A program made the position numbers and the translations under genes. Of a DNA stretch of 64,000 nucleotides, positions 18,317 through 26,767 are shown one piece after another (position 1 is the stretch's first letter; each line of letters begins with the position of its first letter). This DNA comes from Azomonas tarimensis (GTDB taxonomy: Bacteria > Pseudomonadota > Gammaproteobacteria > Pseudomonadales > Pseudomonadaceae). The notes under the pieces are model-generated. The model was not told where the DNA came from and did not search any database. It worked only from the letters and a program-made list of their open reading frames with translations. Location: NCBI RefSeq assembly GCF_042648805.1, contig NZ_JBHRXZ010000012.1:1-64000 (forward strand), written 5' to 3'.

Positions 18317-18595
18317 TTACTCCCGGTAATAGACTTGCACAAGGTGATAACCGAACTGGCTTTTCACCGGACCATGCACTTCGCGCACCGCCTTCTTGAA
18401 GATCACCTGATCGATCGAGCGCACCATCTGACCGGGACGGACCTCGCCCAGGTCGCCGCCGCGCTTGCCCGAGGGGCAGGTGGAGTGCTTGCGCGCCAGA
18501 ACGTCGAACGCCTCGCCAGCGGCGATGCGTTTCTTCAGGGCGGCAGCTTCCGCCTCGGTTTTCACCAGGATATGGCGAGCCATTGCTTTGGCCAT
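18317..18595 (-). CDS. ppiC: Parvulin peptidyl-prolyl isomerase
   Basis: 92 residues from MAKAMARHILVKTEAEA, the same size as E. coli PpiC. The parvulin signature is intact: FDVLARKHSTCPSGKRGGDLG, then VHGPVKSQFGYHLVQV with the active-site His. There is no signal peptide, so it is a free-standing cytosolic prolyl isomerase. It lies alone, divergent from the RlmN-family gene with 116 bp between them. Confidence 0.95.
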   Translation of the reverse strand: MAKAMARHILVKTEAEAAALKKRIAAGEAFDVLARKHSTCPSGKRGGDLGEVRPGQMVRSIDQVIFKKAVREVHGPVKSQFGYHLVQVYYRE

Positions 18596-18711
18596 GGAGG
18601 CTCCGGAGACTGGAAAACGGGCGGCTGTTTTACCGGCACCCGGCGATGGCCGCAAGCGGCTGAGCGGCGGCAGCTGTCAAGCAAGGCGCCGGATGATACG
18701 ATCCGCGCCCC

Positions 18712-19752
18712 ATGCGAATCCACGACATCACCCAGCACCTGGCCGAGCTCGGCGCCAACCCCAAACACATCGGGCGGATCACCCGCGCCTGGTTGCAAGG
18801 CTGGCCGCTCGACACCGGCACCCGCCATCAGCAATCGGAGCATTTCCTGCCGCTGCGGGTCCGTGCGGCGCTGCCCGTGCTCAGCCAGCGGATCGAAGGG
18901 CTGGCCGAAGTCCAGGCAGAACATTCCGGGGCTGATGGATCGGCGCGCCTGCTGGTGAGGCTGGGCGACGGCCAGACCGTGGAGAGTGTGTTGCTGCCGC
19001 GGGACGGCCTGTGCGTTTCGACGCAGGTGGGATGCGCGGTCGGCTGCGTGTTCTGCATGACCGGCAAGAGCGGGCTGCTGCGCCAGGTCAGCAGCGCCGA
19101 GATCGCCGCTCAGGTTGCCCTCGCCCGGCGCCGGCGCCCGGTGAAGAAGGTGGTGTTCATGGGCATGGGCGAACCGGCCCATAACCTCGAGCAGGTCCTT
19201 GAAGCCATCGACCTCCTGGGCGGGCCCGGCGGCATCGGCCACAAGAACCTGGTGTTTTCCACGGTCGGCGACCGGCGGGTCTTCGAGCGACTACCGCAGG
19301 AGCGGGTCAAGCCTGCGCTGGCACTCTCGCTGCATAGTACCCGCGCTCAGCTGCGGCGCGAGCTGCTGCCCAAGGCGCCGCCCATCGACCCCGAAGAGCT
19401 GATGGAACTGGGCGAGGCCTATGCCCGTCAGGTGGGTCATCCGATCCAGTATCAGTGGACACTGCTGGCCGGCATCAATGACACCGATGAGGAAATGGAT
19501 GGCATCCTTCGGCTGTTCAAGGGCCGCTATGCGGTGCTCAACCTGATCCCCTACAACAGCCTTGACGACGACCAGTTCCAGCGGCCCACGGGCGAGCGCA
19601 TCGTGCGGATGGTGCGCTACCTGCACAGCCGCGGGGTGCTGACCAAGGTCCGTAATTCCGCCGGGCAGGATATCGACGGCGGTTGCGGCCAGTTGCGCGC
19701 CCGTGCTGAAGCAGCGGCCATGCCGCGTCGGTTGCGGGTCACCGAGCTCTGA
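18712..19752 (+). CDS. RlmN/Cfr-family radical SAM RNA methyltransferase paralogue
   Basis: 346 residues. The radical-SAM cluster motif CAVGCVFC (near 105-112), the GMGEP motif and SLHS are present. The C-terminal RNSAGQDIDGGCGQL carries the cysteine that forms the covalent methyl intermediate in RlmN. Compared with housekeeping RlmN the N-terminus is short and divergent. Pseudomonads generally have a separate rlmN next to ndk, so this is probably a second member with its own, unproven target (rRNA or tRNA adenosine). Confidence 0.85.
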   Translation: MRIHDITQHLAELGANPKHIGRITRAWLQGWPLDTGTRHQQSEHFLPLRVRAALPVLSQRIEGLAEVQAEHSGADGSARLLVRLGDGQTVESVLLPRDGLCVSTQVGCAVGCVFCMTGKSGLLRQVSSAEIAAQVALARRRRPVKKVVFMGMGEPAHNLEQVLEAIDLLGGPGGIGHKNLVFSTVGDRRVFERLPQERVKPALALSLHSTRAQLRRELLPKAPPIDPEELMELGEAYARQVGHPIQYQWTLLAGINDTDEEMDGILRLFKGRYAVLNLIPYNSLDDDQFQRPTGERIVRMVRYLHSRGVLTKVRNSAGQDIDGGCGQLRARAEAAAMPRRLRVTEL

Positions 19753-19780
19753 CCCCGGGACGCCCCGGTGGCTGGTGAGG

Positions 19781-20080
19781 TCAGTCACCGATGAGGATCA
19801 GCTTCCCGGTCTGGGGATCGCGGTAGACCTGTCCCACGCTCTGCAAACCCTCGCCCCCCGAACCCTCGACAGCATCCGGCAGGCGCGGTAGCTCTCGGCC
19901 CTGCTCGACCGTCACCGGCTGGCGCTGCGGCTGCAGCTGTTGCAGCAGGTCGGTCTGCGCCACCAGCGCGGCGATCAGGCCACAGGCGAACACCAGCACC
20001 ACGTCGACCAGGTTGGCCAGCGGCCCGAGGGGGTCCTCGTCGCCCGCGGCAAAGCGGCTACTGCGCCAGCGACGTCGCAT
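19781..20080 (-). CDS. DUF2149 protein (ExbD-like partner of the CobN system)
   Basis: 99 residues from MRRRWRSSRFAAG. A DEDPLGPLANLVDVVLVFACGL segment forms one transmembrane helix near the N-terminus with an embedded Asp, followed by a roughly 60-residue periplasmic tail containing YRDPQTGKLILI. This is the layout of ExbD/TolR, whose helix Asp carries protons. DUF2149 is the family name. The start codon lies inside the end of the ExbB-like gene (23-bp overlap), so the two are translationally coupled. It is the last gene of the riboswitch-led operon. Confidence 0.8.
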   Translation of the reverse strand: MRRRWRSSRFAAGDEDPLGPLANLVDVVLVFACGLIAALVAQTDLLQQLQPQRQPVTVEQGRELPRLPDAVEGSGGEGLQSVGQVYRDPQTGKLILIGD

Positions 20081-20528
20081 GCTGATTGCCCTCCGCCTCC
20101 AGTTCATCCAGCAACTCGTCGTACCAGCGACGGCGCAGTCGCCCCAGGGCAAAGCCAATCACCCCGGCCAGCAGCCCGAGCACCGTGGTGTCGAAGGCGA
20201 CACGCATCGCCACACTGAGAATCTGCACATTGCCCTCGCCCAGCGCGGCAAGGCCCGGCCCCAGCGGGATCAGCGTGCCCATCAGGCCGAGCATGGGTCC
20301 GACCCGGGCGATCAGATCGGCGCGATCGAGCCGCTTGCGCGCGCGCCGCTCGATCTCAGGCAACGCCAGCCGGCGCCAGCGCGCCAGCCCGCCCAAGCGC
20401 TCACCCAGGGTTATGCCGATATCCATCACCGCCAGCGCCAGCAGCCCGAACAATCCCCAGGTCACCGGTTGCAGCAGCAGGCTCACCAGCAGGTGCAGCC
20501 AGACGAAAACCTGATTGTCGAAACTCAC
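20058..20528 (-). CDS. ExbB/TolQ/MotA-type proton channel protein
   Basis: 156 residues from a GTG at 20528 that overlaps the stop of the cobN-like gene (GTGA). GGAGCAGG sits upstream. Three transmembrane segments are seen (about 10-35, 85-110 and 120-142). DLIARVGPMLGLMGTLIPLGPGLAALGEG and FDTTVLGLLAGVIGFAL match the MotA/TolQ/ExbB proton-channel signature. Such proteins use the proton gradient to drive a periplasmic or outer-membrane partner. With the DUF2149 protein it should form a motor for the CobN-like protein, as inferred from coupling. Confidence 0.85.
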   Translation of the reverse strand: MSFDNQVFVWLHLLVSLLLQPVTWGLFGLLALAVMDIGITLGERLGGLARWRRLALPEIERRARKRLDRADLIARVGPMLGLMGTLIPLGPGLAALGEGNVQILSVAMRVAFDTTVLGLLAGVIGFALGRLRRRWYDELLDELEAEGNQHATSLAQ

Positions 20529-23500
20529 CGACCTGCTCCTCGTCCACGCCACACGCCCAACCCCAGCAGGAGCAAGAGCAGCAGCAGACCAAACCAGATA
20601 CGGCTGTCAGCGCCCACTGCCGCCTCCTCCTCGCCTTCGGCCACCGGCTGGGTCTCAGGATGAAGCTCGCTGATGCTCGAAGGCACCCGCTGCGATCCAC
20701 TGTCTCGCAGGGCCGCTTCCATCCGTGCACGCAGGCCTTCGCCTTGCGCCTCGTCAAGCCGTTCCAGCAGCCAGGGCAGCATCGGATGGTCCGGGCGGGT
20801 GTGGCCGCTACCCGGCAGGCCGTGCTCGGCCACCAGGCGGGCGAAGGCTTCGGCGAGCGCCCCGGTGGTCGCCTCGTCGGCGTCCCAGAAGCCCTTGTGA
20901 ATGGCCACCAGCATGATCGCCAGCATGTTGCTCTTCACATGGACGTTGGCGCCGCGCTCGAGAAATTCGTCGATGGCCAATTCATGCCGGTCGTCCAGAT
21001 ACACCGCCTTGACCTCTTCCCAGGCAGCGCCGGTGATGATGTCCGGATTGGTCACCTGCCAGCCCCAGAGGTATTCAAGAAACTCGCTGCCCATGGTGCG
21101 GGCGCCGGCGTAGTCGTGCTGCATCAGGGCCTTGATCCATGCCGGGTTGAGAAACCGCCCGCGCAGCTCCGCCAGCAGCGCGACCTGCAGGGGCTCCAGG
21201 CGCACCTGGCGCGGGTCGTTGTGCCAGCTGACGTAGTTTTCCGGGGGCTGCCCGGCGAGGTGCTCGACCGCCAGGCTCAGGCCGCCGAGGTAGTCGAAGG
21301 CGTCATTGTTGTCCATCAGCCCGTAGAGGTTGCTGCTGCGTCCCAGATAGGTGCGCTGAACCTGGCGCAGGTTTTCCTCGAACACCGCCTGGACCGGCTC
21401 GCCCTGGTGGCGCAGCCCATAGGCGTGGCCCATGCGGTTGACGTAGGCGCGCGACAGTTCGCTGCGATCCTCCCAGGCACCGGATCGCTCCACCAGCCGG
21501 TTGATGCCGGCGCCATAGGCACCAGGAGCCACGCCGAACAGGCGCAGGGCGGCCAGGGCTCCGGCTCGCTCGGCAGAGGCTCCGGCGTTCAGCCGGCGCG
21601 CCGCGTCATCCACCCAGTTGGCCGCGACGCGGTTTACCGCCAGCGACTCATCGGCCTCCTCCACCGCGCCGGCCAGTGGCTCCAGTGCAGCGGCCAGGGC
21701 CGGACGCAACGCCGGGAAATCCCGGCGGATGGTCTGCCCGGCACCAGCCAGCGCCAGCAGCACGCCACGCTCGAGCAAGGCCAACTGGTCTGCATAGAGG
21801 TCGCGGAACAGCCCGGAAGTGGTGAACAGCAGGTCGCGGCGCTCGCGATCCCCTTCAAGCGGCAGCCGGCGAATCCCCTCGACGATGCCCCGGCTGTTCC
21901 AGATAGGCTCCACGCCGAGCAGGTCAAGGCCAAAGGCGACCATGGCGCCCTCGTCGCGCACCGTATCGGATGCCCAGAGGATCACCGCCTCGCGCCCACC
22001 CGGCCCGATCGGCCGCGCACGGGCCTTGTCCGCCAGCTCACGGCCGATCCCCCAACCGATGCGGCTCGGCAGCAGGCTGCTGTCGAGTGCGTGGAAGTTG
22101 CGTCCGGTGGGCAACGCCTCGGGGGTACGGATCGGGTCGTTGCCCTTGCCCGGCAGCACGAAGCGGCCGTCCAGCGCGTCCACCAGTGCCTGCATTTCGG
22201 CAGCGGGCGAACGCTCCAGCGCCTGACGATGCCCAGGGTCATCTGTGCCCATGGAGGTCAGCAAGGTGTCCACGGCTTCGCGCGACCAGTCAGCGCCGAA
22301 TACGTGCAGGCCCATGGGCATGAAGCGTTCCTGGATGTGGGTCAGGTAGTGGCCGACCTCATGCACCAGCAGATCGTCGTCGGCCTGCTCGAAGTCGATG
22401 CCGCGCGCGGCCAGGGGATCGGCCATGGATTCGCGAAGTTCCGCCTCCAGCCCCGCCTCGCCCACCAGTTGCCTGATCGCCGCAATGGTCGCCCGGCGTG
22501 CCGGACCTTCCACCTGACCGCTACCGGACTCGAAGCTTTCGATCAACTGGCGCAACCGCAGCAGGTCGTCGTAGAGCGGCGTCGCCACCAGCGGCGGGGT
22601 CAGGTGGTCTACCATCACCGCCAACCCGCGGCGCTTGGCCTGGATGCCCTCACCCACGCCATCGACGATATAGGGGTAGATGCTCGGCAGCGCGCCGACG
22701 ACCTGCATGGGATAGTCCTCGTCGCTGAGCGCGGCGCGCCGGCGGGGGAGGAATTCGTAGGTGGAATGGCGGCCCAGATGGATCAGCGCATCGGCGCCGA
22801 ACACGTCCTTCAGCCAGTGGTAGAAGGCCAGGTACTGATGCGGCGGCGGAAACACCAGGTTGGCGTGCAACAATTCTTCGTCCACTTCCCAGCCGCGTGG
22901 CGGTTGGGGGCCGATGAAGACGTTACCCAGGCGCAGGCCGGGCAGCACCAGACGTCCGTCATGCACCATCACCTCGCCCGGCGCTTCGCCCCAGCCGCGC
23001 AATCCCTCGATGCCGGTGGCGGCCAAGGCCTCGATCAGCGCCTGCGCGCCATTCCAGTCAGCCGCCGCCGGCTCGTCCAGCGCATGTCGGTAAAGGGTTT
23101 CGAGCTGGGCCAGCAGATCGAGCGCGCGGGCCCGGGCAGGATGCTCGACGCCATCGAGCACATGGTGCAGTTCACTCGCGCCGCTGTCGAAGATCTCCTC
23201 GGCCATTGCCAGCTCCGAGGCCTCAAGCGCGCGCCGCAACTGCGCATTCCAGTAGCCCAGCGGGCCCTGCGTCATTTCCGCCTGCAAGGCAACCGGCAGG
23301 GTCTCGAACCAGCGGCGATAGTCCTCGGCTGAAATTCCTTCGACCTGCCCGGCCATCTCGGCCAGCGCGTCATTGTGTTCGGGCAGGTTGACGCCGCGGG
23401 CCTGCATGAGCTCGAGCAGTGCCTCGGCGCTATCCGGGAGCGGCCCGGTGTCGTAGCCTTCAGCCTCGAGTCGGCGCAGGATCTGGAACAGCGAGCGCGG

Positions 23501-24775
23501 GACGTCAAGGTTGTCGGCACCGATGTTGTGACGACCCGGCGGATGGTTGTAGTAGATGATGGCCACCCGCTTGTTGGCGTTGTCCTCTAACTGCAGGCGC
23601 TGCCAGGCGGTCACGCGCTCGGTGAGTGCCTCGACCCGCGCCGGGATCGGCTGGCTGAACCCGTAGCGCAGGCCCGAATGCGGCTCGGTCTGCGCAGCCT
23701 GCCAGGCGGCAAGCACCACGGGCTGGCTGCTCCCCTGTAGCTCGGGCATGGCCAACTGGTAATGCACCTTGTCGCGCCCGATGCCGTCACTGGAGAGCTG
23801 CCAGGCCGCCTCGTCGCGGTCGTCCAGGCGTAACGCCTTTATCACCGGTACGTTCAGCCTGGCCAGCAGCTCGACAGCCGCCTCGCGGCCTTCCCCGCCG
23901 CCCATGACGAAGTCCTGCAGCACCACCACAGCCGCCAGCGGAGGGTGCCTGCCCTCGGCCAGCCATTGCAGCCCTTCCAGGGTACCCTGGCCCCAGTTGG
24001 CGAACAGGCTGAGGCAATCCACCCCGCGCCTCTGCATGGCCTGGCAAAGCCTGTCATTGAGATCACGGTCGCCGCTACGGTCGGCGCGGCCGTGGTCGAT
24101 CACCACGACCAGTCGCTCGTGCTTCCATTGCAGTTCGCTGGCATCCACCACCTGACCCTGTTGATAGAAGCGCAAGGCCGGTCGCGGCACGGCTGCTTCG
24201 GTGATGATTGCCGGATCGTCACGCGCCGCCAGCCAGGCGAGCAGCCTGGCGATGTTGTCGCTGCCTCCAGCCAGCCAGTAGCTTCGTGCCTCGATCCAGG
24301 CCGCCTGGCGCGGACGCAGTGCTTGTTGCTCGACAAGCCATTGGCCCAGATCGCCCTCCGGCTTGAGCCCACCGAGGGTTTCCGCTTCAGCGCGGTTGGC
24401 AAACAGCGGCCGGCCATCGATACGGCTCAGGGCGACCAGCGTCTGGTCGCTGTGCAGCAGTAGCCGATCTCCGGCCGCCTCGGCGATCAGCGGCGCGAGA
24501 CGCTCGGCCTCGGCACCGAACAGGCCCACCACGAACAGCATCGATCCCTGCTCCAGCCACTGTCGAACCTCGGCGTCGTCAAGCTCGGCAAGCTGCTCGG
24601 GGGTGCGCGCACTGATGCGCTGGTCAGGTGATGTCTGGTTGAACAAAGGCACCGCTGCAGCGAATTCGGCAGCGCTGTACTGGGAAACGATGGCGTTGAG
24701 CTGTGCGGCCAGGCTCAATGGCGCAAGGGCCAACAACCAGGCGGCAAAGCTGATGCGAAGCAGAATCGAGGTCAC
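20525..24775 (-). CDS. Exported, membrane-anchored CobN-like chelatase
   Basis: About 1,416 residues of the CobN/BchH magnesium-/cobalt-chelatase large-subunit family. Unlike cytosolic CobN it begins with a signal peptide (hydrophobic ISFAAWLLALAPLSLA, cut near LAAQ) and ends with a single transmembrane helix (IWFGLLLLLLLLGLGV) and basic tail, so the body is predicted periplasmic. The family motif HLGRHSTYEFLPRR is near residue 663. No CobS/CobT or ChlI/ChlD ATPase genes are nearby. Instead ExbB-like and DUF2149 genes follow with overlaps. I prefer the GTG at 24775 (GGAG seven bases upstream) over the ATG at 24781. A cobalamin riboswitch leads the transcript. Cobalt or corrinoid handling is inferred. 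Confidence 0.9.
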   Translation of the reverse strand: MTSILLRISFAAWLLALAPLSLAAQLNAIVSQYSAAEFAAAVPLFNQTSPDQRISARTPEQLAELDDAEVRQWLEQGSMLFVVGLFGAEAERLAPLIAEAAGDRLLLHSDQTLVALSRIDGRPLFANRAEAETLGGLKPEGDLGQWLVEQQALRPRQAAWIEARSYWLAGGSDNIARLLAWLAARDDPAIITEAAVPRPALRFYQQGQVVDASELQWKHERLVVVIDHGRADRSGDRDLNDRLCQAMQRRGVDCLSLFANWGQGTLEGLQWLAEGRHPPLAAVVVLQDFVMGGGEGREAAVELLARLNVPVIKALRLDDRDEAAWQLSSDGIGRDKVHYQLAMPELQGSSQPVVLAAWQAAQTEPHSGLRYGFSQPIPARVEALTERVTAWQRLQLEDNANKRVAIIYYNHPPGRHNIGADNLDVPRSLFQILRRLEAEGYDTGPLPDSAEALLELMQARGVNLPEHNDALAEMAGQVEGISAEDYRRWFETLPVALQAEMTQGPLGYWNAQLRRALEASELAMAEEIFDSGASELHHVLDGVEHPARARALDLLAQLETLYRHALDEPAAADWNGAQALIEALAATGIEGLRGWGEAPGEVMVHDGRLVLPGLRLGNVFIGPQPPRGWEVDEELLHANLVFPPPHQYLAFYHWLKDVFGADALIHLGRHSTYEFLPRRRAALSDEDYPMQVVGALPSIYPYIVDGVGEGIQAKRRGLAVMVDHLTPPLVATPLYDDLLRLRQLIESFESGSGQVEGPARRATIAAIRQLVGEAGLEAELRESMADPLAARGIDFEQADDDLLVHEVGHYLTHIQERFMPMGLHVFGADWSREAVDTLLTSMGTDDPGHRQALERSPAAEMQALVDALDGRFVLPGKGNDPIRTPEALPTGRNFHALDSSLLPSRIGWGIGRELADKARARPIGPGGREAVILWASDTVRDEGAMVAFGLDLLGVEPIWNSRGIVEGIRRLPLEGDRERRDLLFTTSGLFRDLYADQLALLERGVLLALAGAGQTIRRDFPALRPALAAALEPLAGAVEEADESLAVNRVAANWVDDAARRLNAGASAERAGALAALRLFGVAPGAYGAGINRLVERSGAWEDRSELSRAYVNRMGHAYGLRHQGEPVQAVFEENLRQVQRTYLGRSSNLYGLMDNNDAFDYLGGLSLAVEHLAGQPPENYVSWHNDPRQVRLEPLQVALLAELRGRFLNPAWIKALMQHDYAGARTMGSEFLEYLWGWQVTNPDIITGAAWEEVKAVYLDDRHELAIDEFLERGANVHVKSNMLAIMLVAIHKGFWDADEATTGALAEAFARLVAEHGLPGSGHTRPDHPMLPWLLERLDEAQGEGLRARMEAALRDSGSQRVPSSISELHPETQPVAEGEEEAAVGADSRIWFGLLLLLLLLGLGVWRGRGAGR

Positions 24776-24870
24776 GCCCATTCTCCAACATGCGAGACGT
24801 GTGGGCGCGGCACGACGACCCGCGCAGGCGGGGACGTGACGAGGCAGTCGCCCACCGCAACTGTCCTGGG

Positions 24871-24980
24871 GAGTGTGGGCTGGTGTCGGGCTCGGTTTGA
24901 AACCTTACCGTTGCGGGGGCAGCATCAGCTTTGACTGATTTCCCATTTACCCCGAATCATGATCCGGGCACCACACACTC
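24871..24980 (-). promoter_or_regulatory. Cobalamin riboswitch
   Basis: Reading the minus strand toward the cobN-like gene, the closing helix is GAGTGTG (24980-24974) with CACACTC (24877-24871). Between them are GGTGCCCGG, a CCCG/CGGG stem, TAAATGGGAA, an ATCAG/CTGAT stem, the core GCTGCCCCCGCAACGGTAA, a short GGTTTCAAACC hairpin and the B12-box-like GAGCCCGACACCAGCC. These are the conserved blocks of the cobalamin aptamer in the right order, in a compact form. Downstream GTTGCGG (24861-24855) can pair with CCGCAAC of the core, a plausible expression platform. A CCCGC/GCGGG hairpin (24819-24832) lies before the ribosome site. Confidence 0.9.
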
Positions 24981-25133
24981 CATCGAGCCCTCCATGCCGA
25001 GGCATGTCAGGAGGGACGCCACCTTACGCGCCGACCTTGGGCAGATCAAGCGCATGGCAGATCCGGCAGCAGGAGGGAATGCCGCGGGGCGATGCTGGTC
25101 CAAGGCAGTATCGGTAAACGGGAGGAGACAGAC

Positions 25134-25454
25134 ATGACGGGTAATTACTCGGCCGTGGCCCCCAGCCGCGCGGAAGTCGAGTCGATGCCAGGGGTGACCT
25201 TGCTGGAATTCGGCACCGACTGGTGTGGCTACTGCCAGGCGGCACAACCCGCGGTAGATGAAGCGCTGGCAGGCTATGCCCATGTGCGCCACCTGAAAGT
25301 CGAAGACGGCAAGGGTCGCGCTCTGGGTCGAGCCTTCAAGGTCAAACTCTGGCCGACCCTGATCTTTTTGCGCGACGGCATTGAAGTCGACCGGGTGGTG
25401 CGCCCCCGCTCGGCCGCCGAAGTCGCCGGGGCCTTTGCCCGGGCCGAGGCCTGA
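25134..25454 (+). CDS. Thioredoxin-like protein
   Basis: 106 residues from MTGNYSAVAPSRAEVESM, with GGGAGGAG before the ATG. The active site is FGTDWCGYCQAAQP (Cys31 and Cys34), and the cis-proline is in KLWPTLIFLRDG. No signal peptide is present, so it is a cytosolic disulfide reductase-type protein. The WCGYC site differs from the WCGPC of housekeeping TrxA. It is divergent from the riboswitch-led operon, with no evidence of a functional link. Confidence 0.88.
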   Translation: MTGNYSAVAPSRAEVESMPGVTLLEFGTDWCGYCQAAQPAVDEALAGYAHVRHLKVEDGKGRALGRAFKVKLWPTLIFLRDGIEVDRVVRPRSAAEVAGAFARAEA

Positions 25455-25636
25455 GATCTCGAGGTTATCAAGGCGCCTGGCAACTGCCCCGTCGGCGCGA
25501 ATGCCTGCCCGAACAACGAAAGGCTGGGTCTTCAGCCTGCGCCGGCAAACGCAACGATTACCCCCTTGATTTGTGTCTATTAGTTACCGGCGCCGCGGCT
25601 TAGACTGATGCGGCGTTTTCACCTTCCAGGCTGTTC

Positions 25637-26542
25637 ATGACTCCCCCCGCGCTCTTACCTCGCTCCATCGCTGCCATCGTGCTGGCACTGCTGGCCTGCA
25701 CCTTTGCTGCAAACCATATCGCAGCTCGCATCGCCTTCGACAACGAGACCGGTCTGCTGCTGGCCATTCTCTGCCGCTCGGCGGTGCCGGTCCTGTGCCT
25801 GACAGCACTGCTGGCGTGGCGGAGGGAGCGCTTCAGCCTGCCCGCCGGCGTTTGGCCCTGGCAGTTGCTGTTCGGCACGCTGATCGCCATCCAGAGCTAT
25901 TGCATCTATTCGGCGATCGTCCGGATCCCGGTCGCGCTGGCCCTGCTGGTGGTCAACATCTTTCCGCTGCTGCTGGCGCTGCTCACCTGGGCCCTGGGAG
26001 GCGCCGCCCCGACGCCGCGCACCCTGAGAATCATGCTGGTGATCCTGTTCGGGCTGGGCATGGCCCTGGATGTGCCGGCGCGGCTTGCCGGCGCCGACGA
26101 CGGCGTGGCCTGGGGTGCCGGGATTGCCTACTCGCTGGTGGCCGCCGGGGTCTTTGCCGTGGCGCTGTGGGTCGTCAACAATCGCCTGGCGTCCGTCCAC
26201 GGCCCGGTGCGCAGCCTCACGGCGATGCTGACGGTGTTTGGTTATGCCAGTCTCGCCGGCGCCACGGGTCTGGTGCCCGGCGGCCTCAGCCTGCCCGCCG
26301 CGCCTGCCGGATGGTGGGCGCTGGGCTGCCTCGCGCTTCTCTACGGCTCGGCCTTCTCGTTGCTGTTCGTCTGGGTGAATCGACTCGACATGCCGCGCAA
26401 CGCTCCGGTGATGAACGTAGAGCCAGTGGCGGGCTTGGTTTTTGGCTGGGTGATCCTTGGCCAGCAGTTGGGGCCGCTGCAGGTCGCCGGCGCCCTTGTG
26501 GTAGTCGGTGGGATCATTCTGCTGACCTCGAAAGCGGCTTGA
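25637..26542 (+). CDS. EamA/DMT-family transporter
   Basis: 301 residues with ten predicted transmembrane helices in two EamA repeats. The first repeat runs from SIAAIVLALLACTFAANHIAARIAF and the second from DDGVAWGAGIAYSLVAAGVFAVAL. The C-terminal MNVEPVAGLVFGWVILGQQLGPLQVAGALVV segment is typical of the family. These are metabolite exporters or importers, and the substrate is not predictable. It is preceded by 182 bp without genes and stands alone. Confidence 0.88.
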   Translation: MTPPALLPRSIAAIVLALLACTFAANHIAARIAFDNETGLLLAILCRSAVPVLCLTALLAWRRERFSLPAGVWPWQLLFGTLIAIQSYCIYSAIVRIPVALALLVVNIFPLLLALLTWALGGAAPTPRTLRIMLVILFGLGMALDVPARLAGADDGVAWGAGIAYSLVAAGVFAVALWVVNNRLASVHGPVRSLTAMLTVFGYASLAGATGLVPGGLSLPAAPAGWWALGCLALLYGSAFSLLFVWVNRLDMPRNAPVMNVEPVAGLVFGWVILGQQLGPLQVAGALVVVGGIILLTSKAA

Positions 26543-26570
26543 TCAAGCGGAACGGTTATTCCCAAACCGC

Positions 26571-26610
26571 CTTTTTATATAGAGAAATATCACTTTTTCC
26601 TATAAAGGCA
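26571..26610 (+). promoter_or_regulatory. Candidate CysB-controlled promoter region of cysI
   Basis: This is the only AT-rich block in the 225-bp gap. It contains TTTATATAGAGAAATAT and CTTTTTCCTATAAAGG, with CTTTATAGG/CCTATAAAG-type symmetry. A related CTTTATAGCTAAAAC lies upstream of cysH at 46204. CysB, encoded in this window, activates such genes in relatives. The exact promoter elements are not resolved. Confidence 0.35.
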
Positions 26611-26767
26611 GACTGGTATCTTTCCGCCCTTGCAAAGGCTTGCCTTCAAACCGAGGCGGCGGACCGACAAGGCCGCGGTTACCCGGCGACCGGCGCCTTG
26701 CGGCGGCCACCCTATCGGCACAACAGGCGGACCAACAGCCTGCCGACGCCTGATGACAGGAACATCC

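Noticed and set aside
20660..23332. An 890-codon plus-strand open frame
   Set aside because: It is antisense to the cobN-like gene, whose protein has family motifs, a signal peptide and an anchor. The plus-strand translation has Gln/Arg/His-rich shadow composition.
24841..24900. GCAACTGTCC on the plus strand as part of a riboswitch for the thioredoxin gene
   Set aside because: The ordered cobalamin core blocks and the closing helix exist only when the minus strand is read, toward the cobN-like gene.
24782..25133. A Zur box in front of the cobN-like operon, as expected from the zinc-regulated P. aeruginosa relative
   Set aside because: No GTTATA-type palindrome is visible in this gap, and the cobalamin riboswitch explains the regulation better.
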